Assembly: GCF_016598615.1 (NCBI RefSeq)
Contig: NZ_CP066832.1
Coordinates: 186,001-250,000 of the forward strand
DNA length: 64,000 bases
Source: Streptomyces liliifuscus
GTDB lineage: Bacteria; Actinomycetota; Actinomycetes; Streptomycetales; Streptomycetaceae
Direction: 5' to 3'
This document shows, in pieces, positions 7,642 to 15,693 of this stretch. The position numbers and the translations under genes are program-made. Under the pieces are notes generated by a model that saw only the letters and a program-made list of their open reading frames with translations, was not told the DNA's origin and ran no database searches. The stretch's first letter is position 1, and each line of letters starts with the position of its first letter.

Positions 7642-8153
7642 GCTGCTCCTGCCGTGGCCGCGGCCGCGGCGGGCACGGGCTGGCTGCGGAGGCGGGGCGG
7701 GGCAGTGTCTGTGAGGATGCCCCAGGCGCGGGCCAGGCCGACGAGGTGGACCGCGTTGTGGGCGCCCGCCTTGGCTACGACGGCGTCGATCTCCGCGCGC
7801 GCGTCGTCTGCGCGCACTCCAATCGCACCACCGATGTCGCTGTTGAGCGTGTGCTCGGCGACCGCGCGGATGACCTGCCGGTCGTGCTCGGTGAATTCCG
7901 GTGCCGGCCCGGTGGTGGAGGGCGGCGGCACTTCCCGAGCCGTGAGCAGGGCATGGGTGAGGACGGCGCGCGAGGAGTTCGGGACGTCGAGCTTGCGGCG
8001 GGCAGCGGCGAGGTGGCTGGCCACCGTGAACACGGTCAAGTTGACCTGGCGAGCTATCAGTTGGTTGGAGGCTCCGTAGACGAGTCGTGCGGCGACGCGC
8101 TGCTGGTCGTGAGTGAGGAGGGCGGGCGAGGGCGGGGTGTCGGTGGTGGTCAT
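7638..8153 (-). CDS. LuxR-type HTH protein
   Basis: A 171-residue DNA-binding protein. Residues about 12-70 carry a GerE/LuxR-like helix-turn-helix: LTHDQQRVAARLVYG, then SNQLIARQVNLTVFTVASHL and AARRKLDVPNSSRAVLTHALL. A second segment (FTEHDRQVIRAVAEHTLNSDIGGAIG) looks like a degenerate repeat of the same fold. No receiver domain is present, so it is an orphan regulator. Start ATG with AGGA 9 nt upstream. It is the first gene of the coupled run down to 3.7 kb and may control it. Confidence 0.68.
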   Translation of the reverse strand: MTTTDTPPSPALLTHDQQRVAARLVYGASNQLIARQVNLTVFTVASHLAAARRKLDVPNSSRAVLTHALLTAREVPPPSTTGPAPEFTEHDRQVIRAVAEHTLNSDIGGAIGVRADDARAEIDAVVAKAGAHNAVHLVGLARAWGILTDTAPPRLRSQPVPAAAAATAGAA

Positions 8154-8245
8154 CGGCGGTCCTGAGACAGGGGGAGGGCGGGTGGGTTGTCGAAGGGGGC
8201 GGCGCGTACCGGGGCGAGGGCTCCCCGGCACGCGCCTGGGTGCCG

Positions 8246-9481
8246 TTACGGCGTGGGATGCAGTGCGACGGACAGTGCGGTGACGTCAGTGCCGATGAAG
8301 GACCGCTGCGGCTCGAGGTCGTTGACGTCGCCGGTCAGGGCGAGCTGGGGGAAGCGCTGGAACAGGGCCGGGAGGGCAACCTCGGCTTCGAGCTTGGCGA
8401 GGCGGGCGCCCAGGCAGTAGTGAATGCCGTAGCCGAAGGCCAGGTGCTGCTTGTCCTCCCGGTCGACGCGGAAGGCCTCGGGGTTCTGGTGGATGTCCGG
8501 GTCACGGCCGTGGGCGCCGAAGCCGATGATGATCGCGTCCCCCTGACGGATGACGACGCCGTCGCCCAGGTCGATGTCCGCCGTGGCGTATCGCAGCGGC
8601 ATGTACATGATCGGGGGGTGTAGGCGGAGGGCTTCGTCGATGACGTCGCTCCAGCGCGCCGGCTCGGCCAGCACGGCGGCGAGCTGGTCGGGGTGGGCGA
8701 GGAGTTCGCGGACGGCGGCGTTGATGAGGGCGACGGCGGTCTCGCTGCCGGCGCCGATCATCAGGATGAGGGTGGAGATGAGCTCGGTGTGGCTGAGGCG
8801 GTCGCCGTCCTCCTCGTGGGTGGCCAGCAGCAGGCTGGTCATGTCCTCGCCCGGGTGGCTGCGCTTGGTGTCGATCAGGGCCTGCATGGCCTTGCCGAGA
8901 TCACGCTTGATGGCCTCAGCCTCTTTAGGTGCGACGTCCGTGGCGAGCACGGAGTCGATCACGCGCAGCATCTCGGGCCGCTGTTCAGCGGGCACGCCGA
9001 AGAGGTCGCAGATCACCCGGGTCGGGATCGGGTAGGAGAAGTGCGCGCGCAGGTCGACGGGGCTGGTGGGGGCGAGCGTCTCCAGGTGATCGAGGAGGTC
9101 GGTGACGATCTCGTGGATGGCGGGGCGCATGGCCTCGATGCGGGCGGGCGTGAACGCGCGGTCGACCAGCCGGCGCAGGCGCTGGTGGTCGGCGCCGTCG
9201 GAGGTGAACATCGACACGACGTCCACCCACGGGTACAGCCACGGTATGGAGCCGGGGGTGTGGGAGGGCCAGGACTTGCGGGCGTCCTTGGACACGTTGT
9301 CGTGGGTAAGGAGCACCTTGGCGACGGCGCCGCGGGTGACGGCCCAGGCACTCACGGCGCCAGGCAGACGGACGCGGACAGCGGGTCCGGCGGCACGGAG
9401 CATGTCGGCTTGGGCGAACAGGGCGCGGCCGCCACTGCTGTCGAGGGTGACGGCCGCGGTAGGGGAGGTGCTGCTGGTCAC
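8246..9481 (-). CDS. Cytochrome P450 (CYP154-like, conservon partner)
   Basis: A 411-residue soluble heme monooxygenase. The I-helix is seen as MIGAGSETAV (the usual threonine region reads SET), the K-helix ExxR as DEALRLHPP, and the heme loop as FGYGIHYCLGARLAKLE with the axial cysteine at about residue 356. The start is GTG behind AGGAGGAACCTC, overlapping the stop of the preceding P450 (GTGA). In Streptomyces conservons a CYP154 enzyme commonly pairs with a CYP157, which fits here, though subfamily assignment needs alignment. Substrate unknown; it needs ferredoxin partners not present in the window. Confidence 0.92.
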   Translation of the reverse strand: MTSSTSPTAAVTLDSSGGRALFAQADMLRAAGPAVRVRLPGAVSAWAVTRGAVAKVLLTHDNVSKDARKSWPSHTPGSIPWLYPWVDVVSMFTSDGADHQRLRRLVDRAFTPARIEAMRPAIHEIVTDLLDHLETLAPTSPVDLRAHFSYPIPTRVICDLFGVPAEQRPEMLRVIDSVLATDVAPKEAEAIKRDLGKAMQALIDTKRSHPGEDMTSLLLATHEEDGDRLSHTELISTLILMIGAGSETAVALINAAVRELLAHPDQLAAVLAEPARWSDVIDEALRLHPPIMYMPLRYATADIDLGDGVVIRQGDAIIIGFGAHGRDPDIHQNPEAFRVDREDKQHLAFGYGIHYCLGARLAKLEAEVALPALFQRFPQLALTGDVNDLEPQRSFIGTDVTALSVALHPTP

Positions 9482-10728
9482 GAGGTTCCTCCTGCAATAG
9501 CAGTGGCGGGGATGCGGTCGGCGGACTTGGGGCGGAAGGTGACGGGCATCGTCTGCGGGCACTGGTGGAAGGGGCCGTGCCGCAGCAGAGGTTTGGCGCT
9601 CTCATCGGTCAGCGCCATGTCCCACAGCTGGTCGAGGATCGTCTCGACGGCGGTCTGCACGATCGTGGTGGCCTGGGAGATCGCGGGGCAGCGGTGCGGC
9701 CCGGCCGACCAGGCGAGGTGCGCCTGGCTGTCGTAGCTGAGGCCGCTCGGCAGTGCGGGGTCGGTGTTCGCGGCGGCGTGGGAGATCAGGACCGGGACAC
9801 CGCCCGGTACAGGAACACCGTGGAGGTAGGTGTCATATCGGGCGAAATGGACGGAGAAGTTCGCCATGGGCGCGCGCTCCCACAGCGCCTTGCTCAGGGC
9901 CCGGCGCACGGTCAGCGTGCCGGCGGCGAGGCTGCCGGCGTACTCGTCGTCCCGCAGCAGCAGGTGCAGAGTCCAGGCGGTGGCGGCAGCGGCAGGGATG
10001 AGGCCGGCGCCGGTGACGCAGAACAGCTGGTTGAGCGCCTCGTCGTCGCTGAGCGCCGCGCCATGGTTGATCATCCAGGAGGTGAGGTCCTGGCCGGGCC
10101 GCGCCCGGCGCAGCTGGATGAGTTCGAAAAGCAGTCCCGCGAAGTCCGCGGCGCCCTGGGCGGCTTCGGGGCCAGCGCTGATGAGGTCCTGGCAGGCGCG
10201 CACCATCTGGTCGGTCTTCTCGGGCGGGCAGCCAAGGAGATCGGCGAAGACGAGCATGGGCACCATGTCGGCGAAATCGGCCATCAGGTCGGCCTGACCG
10301 CGGGCGATGACCCGGGCTATCAGCGTCAGCGCGCTGCGCCGGGTGATCTCCCTGAGCCGGTGGGGGCTGATCCGGGCGATGCAGTCGTCCATGGCCCAGC
10401 GCAGGCGGGCGTGCTCGTCACCATCGGTGTAGAGGACGGAGGGCCGCCAGGCCATCATGCCGAGCACCGGACTGTCCGGGGGGACCTGCCCCTGTGCCAG
10501 GGCAGCCCACAGCCGCGAGTCCTTGGAGTAGACGGCGGTGTCGTTGAGAAGTGTGACGGCGGCCCGGTGGTTGGTGACGACCAGGGCGTGCACGCCGGGG
10601 GCGATCTCGGCCCATCCGGCCGGGCCTTGGGCGCGCAGCTGATCGTAGACGGCGCTTGGGCGGGCGGCGAATGCGGCGCCGTGCAGCATGGGGCAGCCAC
10701 TGGTGGCGAGCGGGGGCGGCGTGGTCAT
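9478..10728 (-). CDS. Cytochrome P450-like protein lacking ExxR (CYP157-like)
   Basis: A 416-residue P450-fold protein with atypical signatures. The heme loop reads HLAWSAGPHRCPA: the cysteine (about residue 347) is kept, but the usual Phe and the Gly after Cys are changed. Where ExxR should be, the protein reads SKALWERAP, so the Glu and Arg positions are Lys and Trp. The I-helix reads VTGAGLIPAAAAT. Loss of ExxR is a documented feature of CYP157 proteins in Streptomyces conservons, and the gene order supports that assignment. It may be an altered monooxygenase or a non-catalytic heme sensor. ATGA overlap with the GTPase gene. Confidence 0.85.
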   Translation of the reverse strand: MTTPPPLATSGCPMLHGAAFAARPSAVYDQLRAQGPAGWAEIAPGVHALVVTNHRAAVTLLNDTAVYSKDSRLWAALAQGQVPPDSPVLGMMAWRPSVLYTDGDEHARLRWAMDDCIARISPHRLREITRRSALTLIARVIARGQADLMADFADMVPMLVFADLLGCPPEKTDQMVRACQDLISAGPEAAQGAADFAGLLFELIQLRRARPGQDLTSWMINHGAALSDDEALNQLFCVTGAGLIPAAAATAWTLHLLLRDDEYAGSLAAGTLTVRRALSKALWERAPMANFSVHFARYDTYLHGVPVPGGVPVLISHAAANTDPALPSGLSYDSQAHLAWSAGPHRCPAISQATTIVQTAVETILDQLWDMALTDESAKPLLRHGPFHQCPQTMPVTFRPKSADRIPATAIAGGTS

Positions 10729-11324
10729 GAGGCGGGCTCCAGGCTGGGGCGGGACAGCAGGTGAGAGATGAGCGCGATCAGCGGCCTCTTTGCCGACTCC
10801 CTGTGCCGGACGTCGCACTCGACCAGGGGCGTGGAAGGGGCGAGGTCCAGGGCGCGTCGCAGTTCGGCTTCGCCGTAGCGTGGGGAGTTGTCGAAGGTGT
10901 TGACGGCGACCACGTAGGGCAGGCCAGCTTCCTCCATGCGTCCCATGGCGTCCCAGGACTCGGTGATCCGTGCGGTGTCGACCAGGACCACGCCGCCCAG
11001 TGCGCCCTGCATCAGCTCGTCGACCATGAAGCTGAACCTGGGCTGGCCGGGGCCGCCGAACAGGTAGAGCACGATGTCGTCGGTCAGGGTGAGCCGGCCG
11101 AAGTCAAGCGCAACGGTGGTGGTGGTCTTGTCCGACAGGCCGCGCAGGGTGTCAACCGCCTCGCCAGCTTTCGTCATGCGCTCTTCGGTCGAGGCGGGAC
11201 GGATCTCGGACACGGCGCCGACGAGGGTGGTCTTACCGACAGCGAACGGCCCGAGCACGACCACCTTCACGGACTGGTTGACCCCAGGCGCCAGGTAGTG
11301 GCCCTCAGAGCTTTTCAAGCGCAT
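10725..11324 (-). CDS. cvnD: Conservon small GTPase (CvnD)
   Basis: A 199-residue Ras-like/MglA-type GTPase. The P-loop is GPFAVGKTT near residue 22, the G3 region is FGGPGQPRF, and the G4 position reads VNTFD in place of NKxD. Conservon GTPases are thought to signal with the CvnA-B-C proteins at the membrane. Start ATG behind GGAGAGGATTCTCG, overlapping the cvnC end by 20 bp. Confidence 0.9.
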   Translation of the reverse strand: MRLKSSEGHYLAPGVNQSVKVVVLGPFAVGKTTLVGAVSEIRPASTEERMTKAGEAVDTLRGLSDKTTTTVALDFGRLTLTDDIVLYLFGGPGQPRFSFMVDELMQGALGGVVLVDTARITESWDAMGRMEEAGLPYVVAVNTFDNSPRYGEAELRRALDLAPSTPLVECDVRHRESAKRPLIALISHLLSRPSLEPAS

Positions 11325-11661
11325 CGAGAATCCTCTCCAGCAGATGACGGTCGGTCTGCTGCGCGGCGGGGACAGGGCTGCGGCTGAGGAGGTGGCCACT
11401 GTCGACGAGGGAGGCGACCAAGACCTTCGTCACGGCGGCCGGCAACTGCAGATCGGCGCTCACCTCGGCCAGCGACAGCACGCCGGGCAGGCAGTGCTGC
11501 ATCAGGCGGTGGGAGTGAGCGTCCAGTCCGGCCAGCGGCTTGTTCGGATCGGCGATCAACAGCGTGGCCACGTCCAGGGTGCGACGGGTGGGTACGGCCC
11601 TGCCCCCGGTGGGGGTGTAGGGCCGTACCATCCCGGCGCGCCGGCGGCCGCGGGGCGTCAC
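11305..11661 (-). CDS. cvnC: DUF742 protein (CvnC)
   Basis: A 118-residue DUF742 protein. The N-terminal VRPYTPTGGRAVPTRRTLDVATLLI is the family signature, followed by a winged-helix-like region (LPGVLSLAEVSADLQLPAAVTKVLVASLVDSGHL). It is a component of the conservon complex with the roadblock protein and GTPase. Start is GTG, overlapping the cvnB stop (GTGA). A strong inverted repeat sits inside the gene's 5' part, listed separately. Confidence 0.9.
   Translation of the reverse strand: MTPRGRRRAGMVRPYTPTGGRAVPTRRTLDVATLLIADPNKPLAGLDAHSHRLMQHCLPGVLSLAEVSADLQLPAAVTKVLVASLVDSGHLLSRSPVPAAQQTDRHLLERILDALEKL
11591..11629 (-). other. Strong hairpin inside the cvnC 5' coding region
   Basis: Arms GGTACGGCCCT (11591-11601) and its exact complement (11619-11629) pair over 11 bp, with an inner CCCCC/GGGGG stem and a GGT loop. 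It lies about 35-70 nt inside cvnC. The codons also encode the conserved RPYTPTGGRA, so part of the symmetry may be coincidental. It could slow ribosomes or transcription between cvnB and cvnC-D. Confidence 0.4.
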
Positions 11662-12089
11662 GAGGTCCGGGCCCTCGCGCGCGCGGACAGCGCGGGGGCC
11701 AGGCCCTTGATGGCCTTGATCGTCTCAGCGGACGCGACCGCTACCTCGGCGTCGGTCATCTCCGCACCGACCGAGACGGCGAGCACCGAGTTGTGGCCGG
11801 CGGCGAAGACGAGGACGCACGCTCCGGGAAGATCGATGATGATCTTGCGGGGGATCGTGTCGTCGGGCGTGGGCGCGAACTCGCCGACGCCGCGGCCCAG
11901 CGAGAACAGGCTGGAGGAGCTGGCGGCGGTCCGGTCGGCCACGTCGCGGTGCAGTCCCTCGGAGTGCGCCAGCACTAGGCCGTCGCTGGTGAACAGGACG
12001 GCGTGCTCGACGCCCTTCGAGCCGGCGAGGCGGTTGAGCACCCAGGTCATGTCGTGGGTGTCGGCGGTCGGCTGCTGCTGCTCAGTCAT
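11658..12089 (-). CDS. cvnB: Roadblock/LC7 protein (CvnB)
   Basis: A 143-residue roadblock/LC7-domain protein: MTWVLNRLAGSKGVEHAVLFTSDGLVLAHSEG near the N-terminus, IIIDLPGACVLVFAAGHNSVLAV in the middle and EAEVAVASAETIKAI-like helix at the end. In conservons these act as GTPase partners, analogous to MglB. Start ATG behind GAAGGAGACCAACTCC. It overlaps cvnA by 8 bp. Confidence 0.9.
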   Translation of the reverse strand: MTEQQQPTADTHDMTWVLNRLAGSKGVEHAVLFTSDGLVLAHSEGLHRDVADRTAASSSSLFSLGRGVGEFAPTPDDTIPRKIIIDLPGACVLVFAAGHNSVLAVSVGAEMTDAEVAVASAETIKAIKGLAPALSARARARTS

Positions 12090-13407
12090 GGAGTTGGTCT
12101 CCTTCAGGGGTGTTCTCGGTGTCGTGGATGGTCCGCCCGAGCTGGGCAAGGCTGGCGGAGAACGCATCGGGGTCGTCCGCCGGTGCGGGCTCGCTGGCCC
12201 GGGTCGGCGCGGTGGCAACCGGCGTGCGCCGCCGCCGCTGGGGCAGACCTCCAGGAGCCGTTGGCTCCAAAGGAGTTGCATCTGTCGGTCCGGCGGCCGC
12301 AGCAGCCCCCATGGGGAGGGGTGTGTGCCCGGCAAGGGACGCGGCCGCGTGGCGGTTGGCCTCGATCTCCTCGTCGGTCGGGCCGTGCCCGCACAGCTCC
12401 AGCGGGATTCGAAGTACCGCCCGCACACCGCCGTACGGGGAGGTGCTGGTGACGTCCGCAGAGAAGCCGTATTCGCCAGTGAGACGGCCGATGACCGCAA
12501 ATCCGAGCTGGCCGGTGTCCTGCACGGTGGTGACGTCCAGGACATCGCGCTGCCCCAGCATCCGGCTCGCTTCCTCACGCTGGAAGCGGTTCATGTTCAG
12601 GCCGCCGTCGTCGACGACGATGCAGTACCCGGTCTGGAACGCTTGCACTTCGACGAACACCTTGCCGTCGGAGAACGCCGTGGCGTTGGACAGCAGCTCC
12701 GTGAGCGCGACGGTGACCGGCTCGACGACCCGCCCCTCCAGCCAGGTCTCCCCGGTGCGCGGCTCGTACGTGTAGCTGACCCGCAGGTAGTCGCTGATCC
12801 GCCCGCGAGCCGACTCCACAACCTCGCGAACCGTGCAGTCCGCGCGCTGTAGCCCCGGCCACGATCCGGTCAGGATCCGCATGCGCTGCAGCGTGTGCAG
12901 CGACTGGGTGACCAGGTGATCGAAGTTCATCAGGCTCTGGTGGTACGCCGTGCCGTCGGGATGGCGCTCCATCTCCTCAACGACACGCATCTGGCAGCGG
13001 TGTAGACCGGTCTGCGCCTCGTCGATCATGTCGCGCACCGAAGACCTGGCCGCGCGCCCGATCTGCTCGCGCGTGACGGCCACAGCCTCCTGCAGCAGCC
13101 GTCTCACGGCCTGGTGCGCGTGGTCGACGACGGTGCCAGCGAGCTGCTCCTGGCTGAGCCCGGGGACCGGCACACCGCGGTGCCCGCGCGCCAGGACGTC
13201 CACCAGAGCGGGCATCGTCACCTCGGCGAAGTAACGAACCTCCGTCTCCAGCGCGGCAATGCGCGTGCCGTCGGCTTCGTGCTGCTTCTCCAGCCCCGCG
13301 CAGCGCGAAGCCAGAAGACGCTTGGCGCGGGTCTGCGCGAAGAGACCGGCTGACGTGGCGGCGAAGCCGACACCGAATATGGCCGTGGTCACCTGCGGAT
13401 CGAGCAT
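12082..13407 (-). CDS. cvnA: Conservon sensor-kinase-like protein (CvnA)
   Basis: A 441-residue membrane-anchored protein. One hydrophobic N-terminal segment (about residues 7-22), then a coiled-coil-like region (LEKQHEADGTRIAALE) and a long helical part. A histidine-kinase-type ATPase domain follows: LTELLSNATAFSD (N-box-like, about residue 240), VVDDGGLNM (in place of DxGxG) and GLGFAV-like TGQLGFAVIGRL. The tail (about 355-441) is Pro/Ala-rich and disordered. No clear phosphoacceptor H-box is seen, so it may signal by conformation rather than phosphotransfer. Start ATG behind GAGGAATCCCC. First gene of the conservon. Confidence 0.9.
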   Translation of the reverse strand: MLDPQVTTAIFGVGFAATSAGLFAQTRAKRLLASRCAGLEKQHEADGTRIAALETEVRYFAEVTMPALVDVLARGHRGVPVPGLSQEQLAGTVVDHAHQAVRRLLQEAVAVTREQIGRAARSSVRDMIDEAQTGLHRCQMRVVEEMERHPDGTAYHQSLMNFDHLVTQSLHTLQRMRILTGSWPGLQRADCTVREVVESARGRISDYLRVSYTYEPRTGETWLEGRVVEPVTVALTELLSNATAFSDGKVFVEVQAFQTGYCIVVDDGGLNMNRFQREEASRMLGQRDVLDVTTVQDTGQLGFAVIGRLTGEYGFSADVTSTSPYGGVRAVLRIPLELCGHGPTDEEIEANRHAAASLAGHTPLPMGAAAAAGPTDATPLEPTAPGGLPQRRRRTPVATAPTRASEPAPADDPDAFSASLAQLGRTIHDTENTPEGDQLHD

Positions 13408-13546
13408 GGGGATTCCTCACACGTCGGGGTCGGCTGTGGGCGGCGCGCGGCAGCGCAGAGACGCGGCTGGAGAACTGGCGTGCGGCCTGTGAGCTGACCG
13501 GGCCAAGACGACCAGGAGCCCGGACCGGCGACGCTCGTCGGTGTGC

Positions 13547-15409
13547 TCACGCGGCGATCACCGGCGCGGCCGCCGTCTTGCGGATCTCGGCCAGCAGGAC
13601 GGCGCTGTTGGTGAGCCCGAGCATCGAGTACGCCTGAGGGAAGTTGCCCAACTGCCGATTCGCGACAGGGTCGTACTCCTCGGCGAGCAGGCCCAGGTCG
13701 CTGCGCAGCGACAACAGTTGCTCGAACAGGGCCTCGGCCTCATCCAGTCGGCCGGTGAGGGCGAGCGCGTCGACCAGCCAGAACGAGCACAGAAGGAACG
13801 CGCCCTCGTCGCCCGAGAACCCGTCCATGCCCACATGCCGGCCGTCCGTGCGGTAGCGGTGGACCAGGACGCCGTCGGAGGCGAGTTCCCTGCGGACAGC
13901 GTCGACCGTGCCGACCACCCGCGGGTCGTCGGCCGGCAGGAACCCGGTGCGGGGCAGCAAGAGGAGCGAGGCGTCCAGTTCCTTGGAGCCGTACGACTGA
14001 GTGAACGTGTTGCGCTGCGAGTCGAAGGCGCGCGCACACACCTCGGCGTGGATCTCCTCACGCAGACTCACCAGCTCGGCCAGGTCGGCGTCGAGTACTC
14101 CCTGGTCGGCGAGCCGAACCGCGTGGTCGATGGCCGCCCAGCACATGATCTTGGAGTGCGTGAAGTGCCGTCGGCCGCCGCGGACCTCCCAGATCCCGTC
14201 GTCCGGCTTGCGCCAGTGCCGTCGGACGAAGTCGACGAGCTTCATGATCAAGCTCTCGGTGTTCTCGCACCGGGCTACGCCGTGCTCGTGCGCCAGAGCC
14301 AGCGTCTCGATGACCTCACCGGGCACGTCCAACTGCAGCTGGTCTCGTGCGCCGTTGCCGACACGGACCGGACTCGAGCCTTCGTAACCGGACAGCCAGT
14401 GCAGCTCCCGCTCGGGCATGTCGCGGCGGCCGTCAAGGCGGTACATGATCTGCAGGTTCTCCGGATCGCCGCCGAGTGTGCGCAGCAGCCACCGCCGCCA
14501 CGCGATCGCCTCGTCGCGGCATCCGGTCCGCAGCAGCGCGGACAGCGTGACCGCGGCGTCCCGCAGCCACACGTAGCGGTAGTCGAAGTTGCGCTCCCCG
14601 CCGAGTTCTTCGGGCAGGGAGGTCGTCGGGGCAGCGACGATTCCCCCGGTGGGGGCGTAGGTGAGCGCCTTCAGCGTGATCAGAGACCGGATCACCGGCT
14701 CGCGGTGCGGGCCGTCGTAGACCAGCTGCTCGGCCCAGGCTTCCCAGAATGCGCTTGTCTGCGTGAGCGCCGCCTCGGCATCGGGAACCTCGGACGCGGG
14801 AGCGTGGGACGGTTGCCAGCTCAGGGTGAAGGCCACCCACGCGCCGGCCGTGACGGTGAAGCGGTGGTGGACCGCACCGTCCTTCTCCGTTCCCGGCACG
14901 GACGTATCGAGCCAGAGCGCGTCGGGTCCGGACACCGCGGCCGTCCGCCCGTCCGTGTCGTAGATCCACGGCGTGCGCCGGCCGTAGCCGACACGTGGGC
15001 TCATTGTCGACGTCATCTCCAGCGTGCCGGAGACGCCCTCCACGATCCGGATTAGCTGCGGACCGTGCTCGTGACGCAGCGGCATCAGGTCGAGCACGCG
15101 GACCGTGCCGGTCGCAGTGTCCCACTCGGACTCGAGGATCAGCGTCTGCCCGCGGTAGCGGCGGCGGTTCGCGTGCGCGGCGGGCTCGCCCGCAGGAACG
15201 GTTGGGCCTATCCGCCAGAACCCGTGCTCGTCCGTGCCGAGTAGGCCGGCGAAGACGGCGGCCGAGTCGAAGCGCGGCAGGCACAGCCAGTCGACACTGC
15301 CGTCCCGGCAGACCAGGGCAGCGGTCTGCATGTCTCCGATGAGGGCGTAGTCCTCGATGCGCGGACGGCGCACCGACGGTGCGAGGGGGATCGGCGTCAC
15401 GGTGGTCAT
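13547..15409 (-). CDS. Glycoside hydrolase family 15 protein (glucoamylase/trehalase-like)
   Basis: A 620-residue GH15 enzyme. The N-terminal domain (1-240) begins IEDYALIGDMQTAALVCRDGSVDWLCLPRFDS, typical of actinobacterial GH15 trehalase/glucoamylase-like proteins. The (alpha/alpha)6 barrel follows, with FDYRYVWLRDA at about 275-285 and the late EEYDP and LGNFPQAYSMLGL. No signal peptide, so intracellular. Likely substrates are trehalose or short alpha-glucans; sequence does not decide. Start overlaps the 95-residue gene as ATGA, which places it in one operon with a DUF5753 regulator. Confidence 0.9.
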   Translation of the reverse strand: MTTVTPIPLAPSVRRPRIEDYALIGDMQTAALVCRDGSVDWLCLPRFDSAAVFAGLLGTDEHGFWRIGPTVPAGEPAAHANRRRYRGQTLILESEWDTATGTVRVLDLMPLRHEHGPQLIRIVEGVSGTLEMTSTMSPRVGYGRRTPWIYDTDGRTAAVSGPDALWLDTSVPGTEKDGAVHHRFTVTAGAWVAFTLSWQPSHAPASEVPDAEAALTQTSAFWEAWAEQLVYDGPHREPVIRSLITLKALTYAPTGGIVAAPTTSLPEELGGERNFDYRYVWLRDAAVTLSALLRTGCRDEAIAWRRWLLRTLGGDPENLQIMYRLDGRRDMPERELHWLSGYEGSSPVRVGNGARDQLQLDVPGEVIETLALAHEHGVARCENTESLIMKLVDFVRRHWRKPDDGIWEVRGGRRHFTHSKIMCWAAIDHAVRLADQGVLDADLAELVSLREEIHAEVCARAFDSQRNTFTQSYGSKELDASLLLLPRTGFLPADDPRVVGTVDAVRRELASDGVLVHRYRTDGRHVGMDGFSGDEGAFLLCSFWLVDALALTGRLDEAEALFEQLLSLRSDLGLLAEEYDPVANRQLGNFPQAYSMLGLTNSAVLLAEIRKTAAAPVIAA

Positions 15410-15693
15410 GAAGTGCGGTCTCCAGGCGAGGCGAGGATGGCGTAGGCGTGGGAGTGGTCGATGCGTTCGTGCAAGGGAGCGGGGCGACGCCAGGATGCGG
15501 CGGTCACGGGCCCGTTGGTCTCCAGCAGCGTCCAGGAGCGGAGCAGGTCGCCCGTGGTGTCCGCGCCGTCGGCGGGGTACGGGAGGCGGACGCGCTGGGT
15601 GAAGGCCTCCTCATCGAGGACGAGCAGCCGGGCCATGGGCTCATCAGGCGGGGCCGTGCCGAGCAGGGCCGCGAGCAGTCGGGCGACGTTCAT
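15406..15693 (-). CDS. Small unknown protein
   Basis: A 95-residue soluble protein (MNVARLLAALLGTAPPDEPM; ARLLVLDEEAFTQRVRLPYP). Family not recognised. It overlaps the upstream regulator (ATGA, 15690-15693) and the downstream GH15 gene (ATGA, 15406-15409), so the three are translated together. It resembles the small partner proteins that often accompany XRE-DUF5753 regulators by position, not by sequence (it is not a clear DUF397). Confidence 0.65.
   Translation of the reverse strand: MNVARLLAALLGTAPPDEPMARLLVLDEEAFTQRVRLPYPADGADTTGDLLRSWTLLETNGPVTAASWRRPAPLHERIDHSHAYAILASPGDRTS

Noticed and set aside
14643..14655. CCCCCGGTGGGGG, same 13-mer as in the cvnC hairpin
   Set aside because: Isolated palindrome inside the GH15 gene with no flanking complementarity; probably chance in GC-rich sequence.
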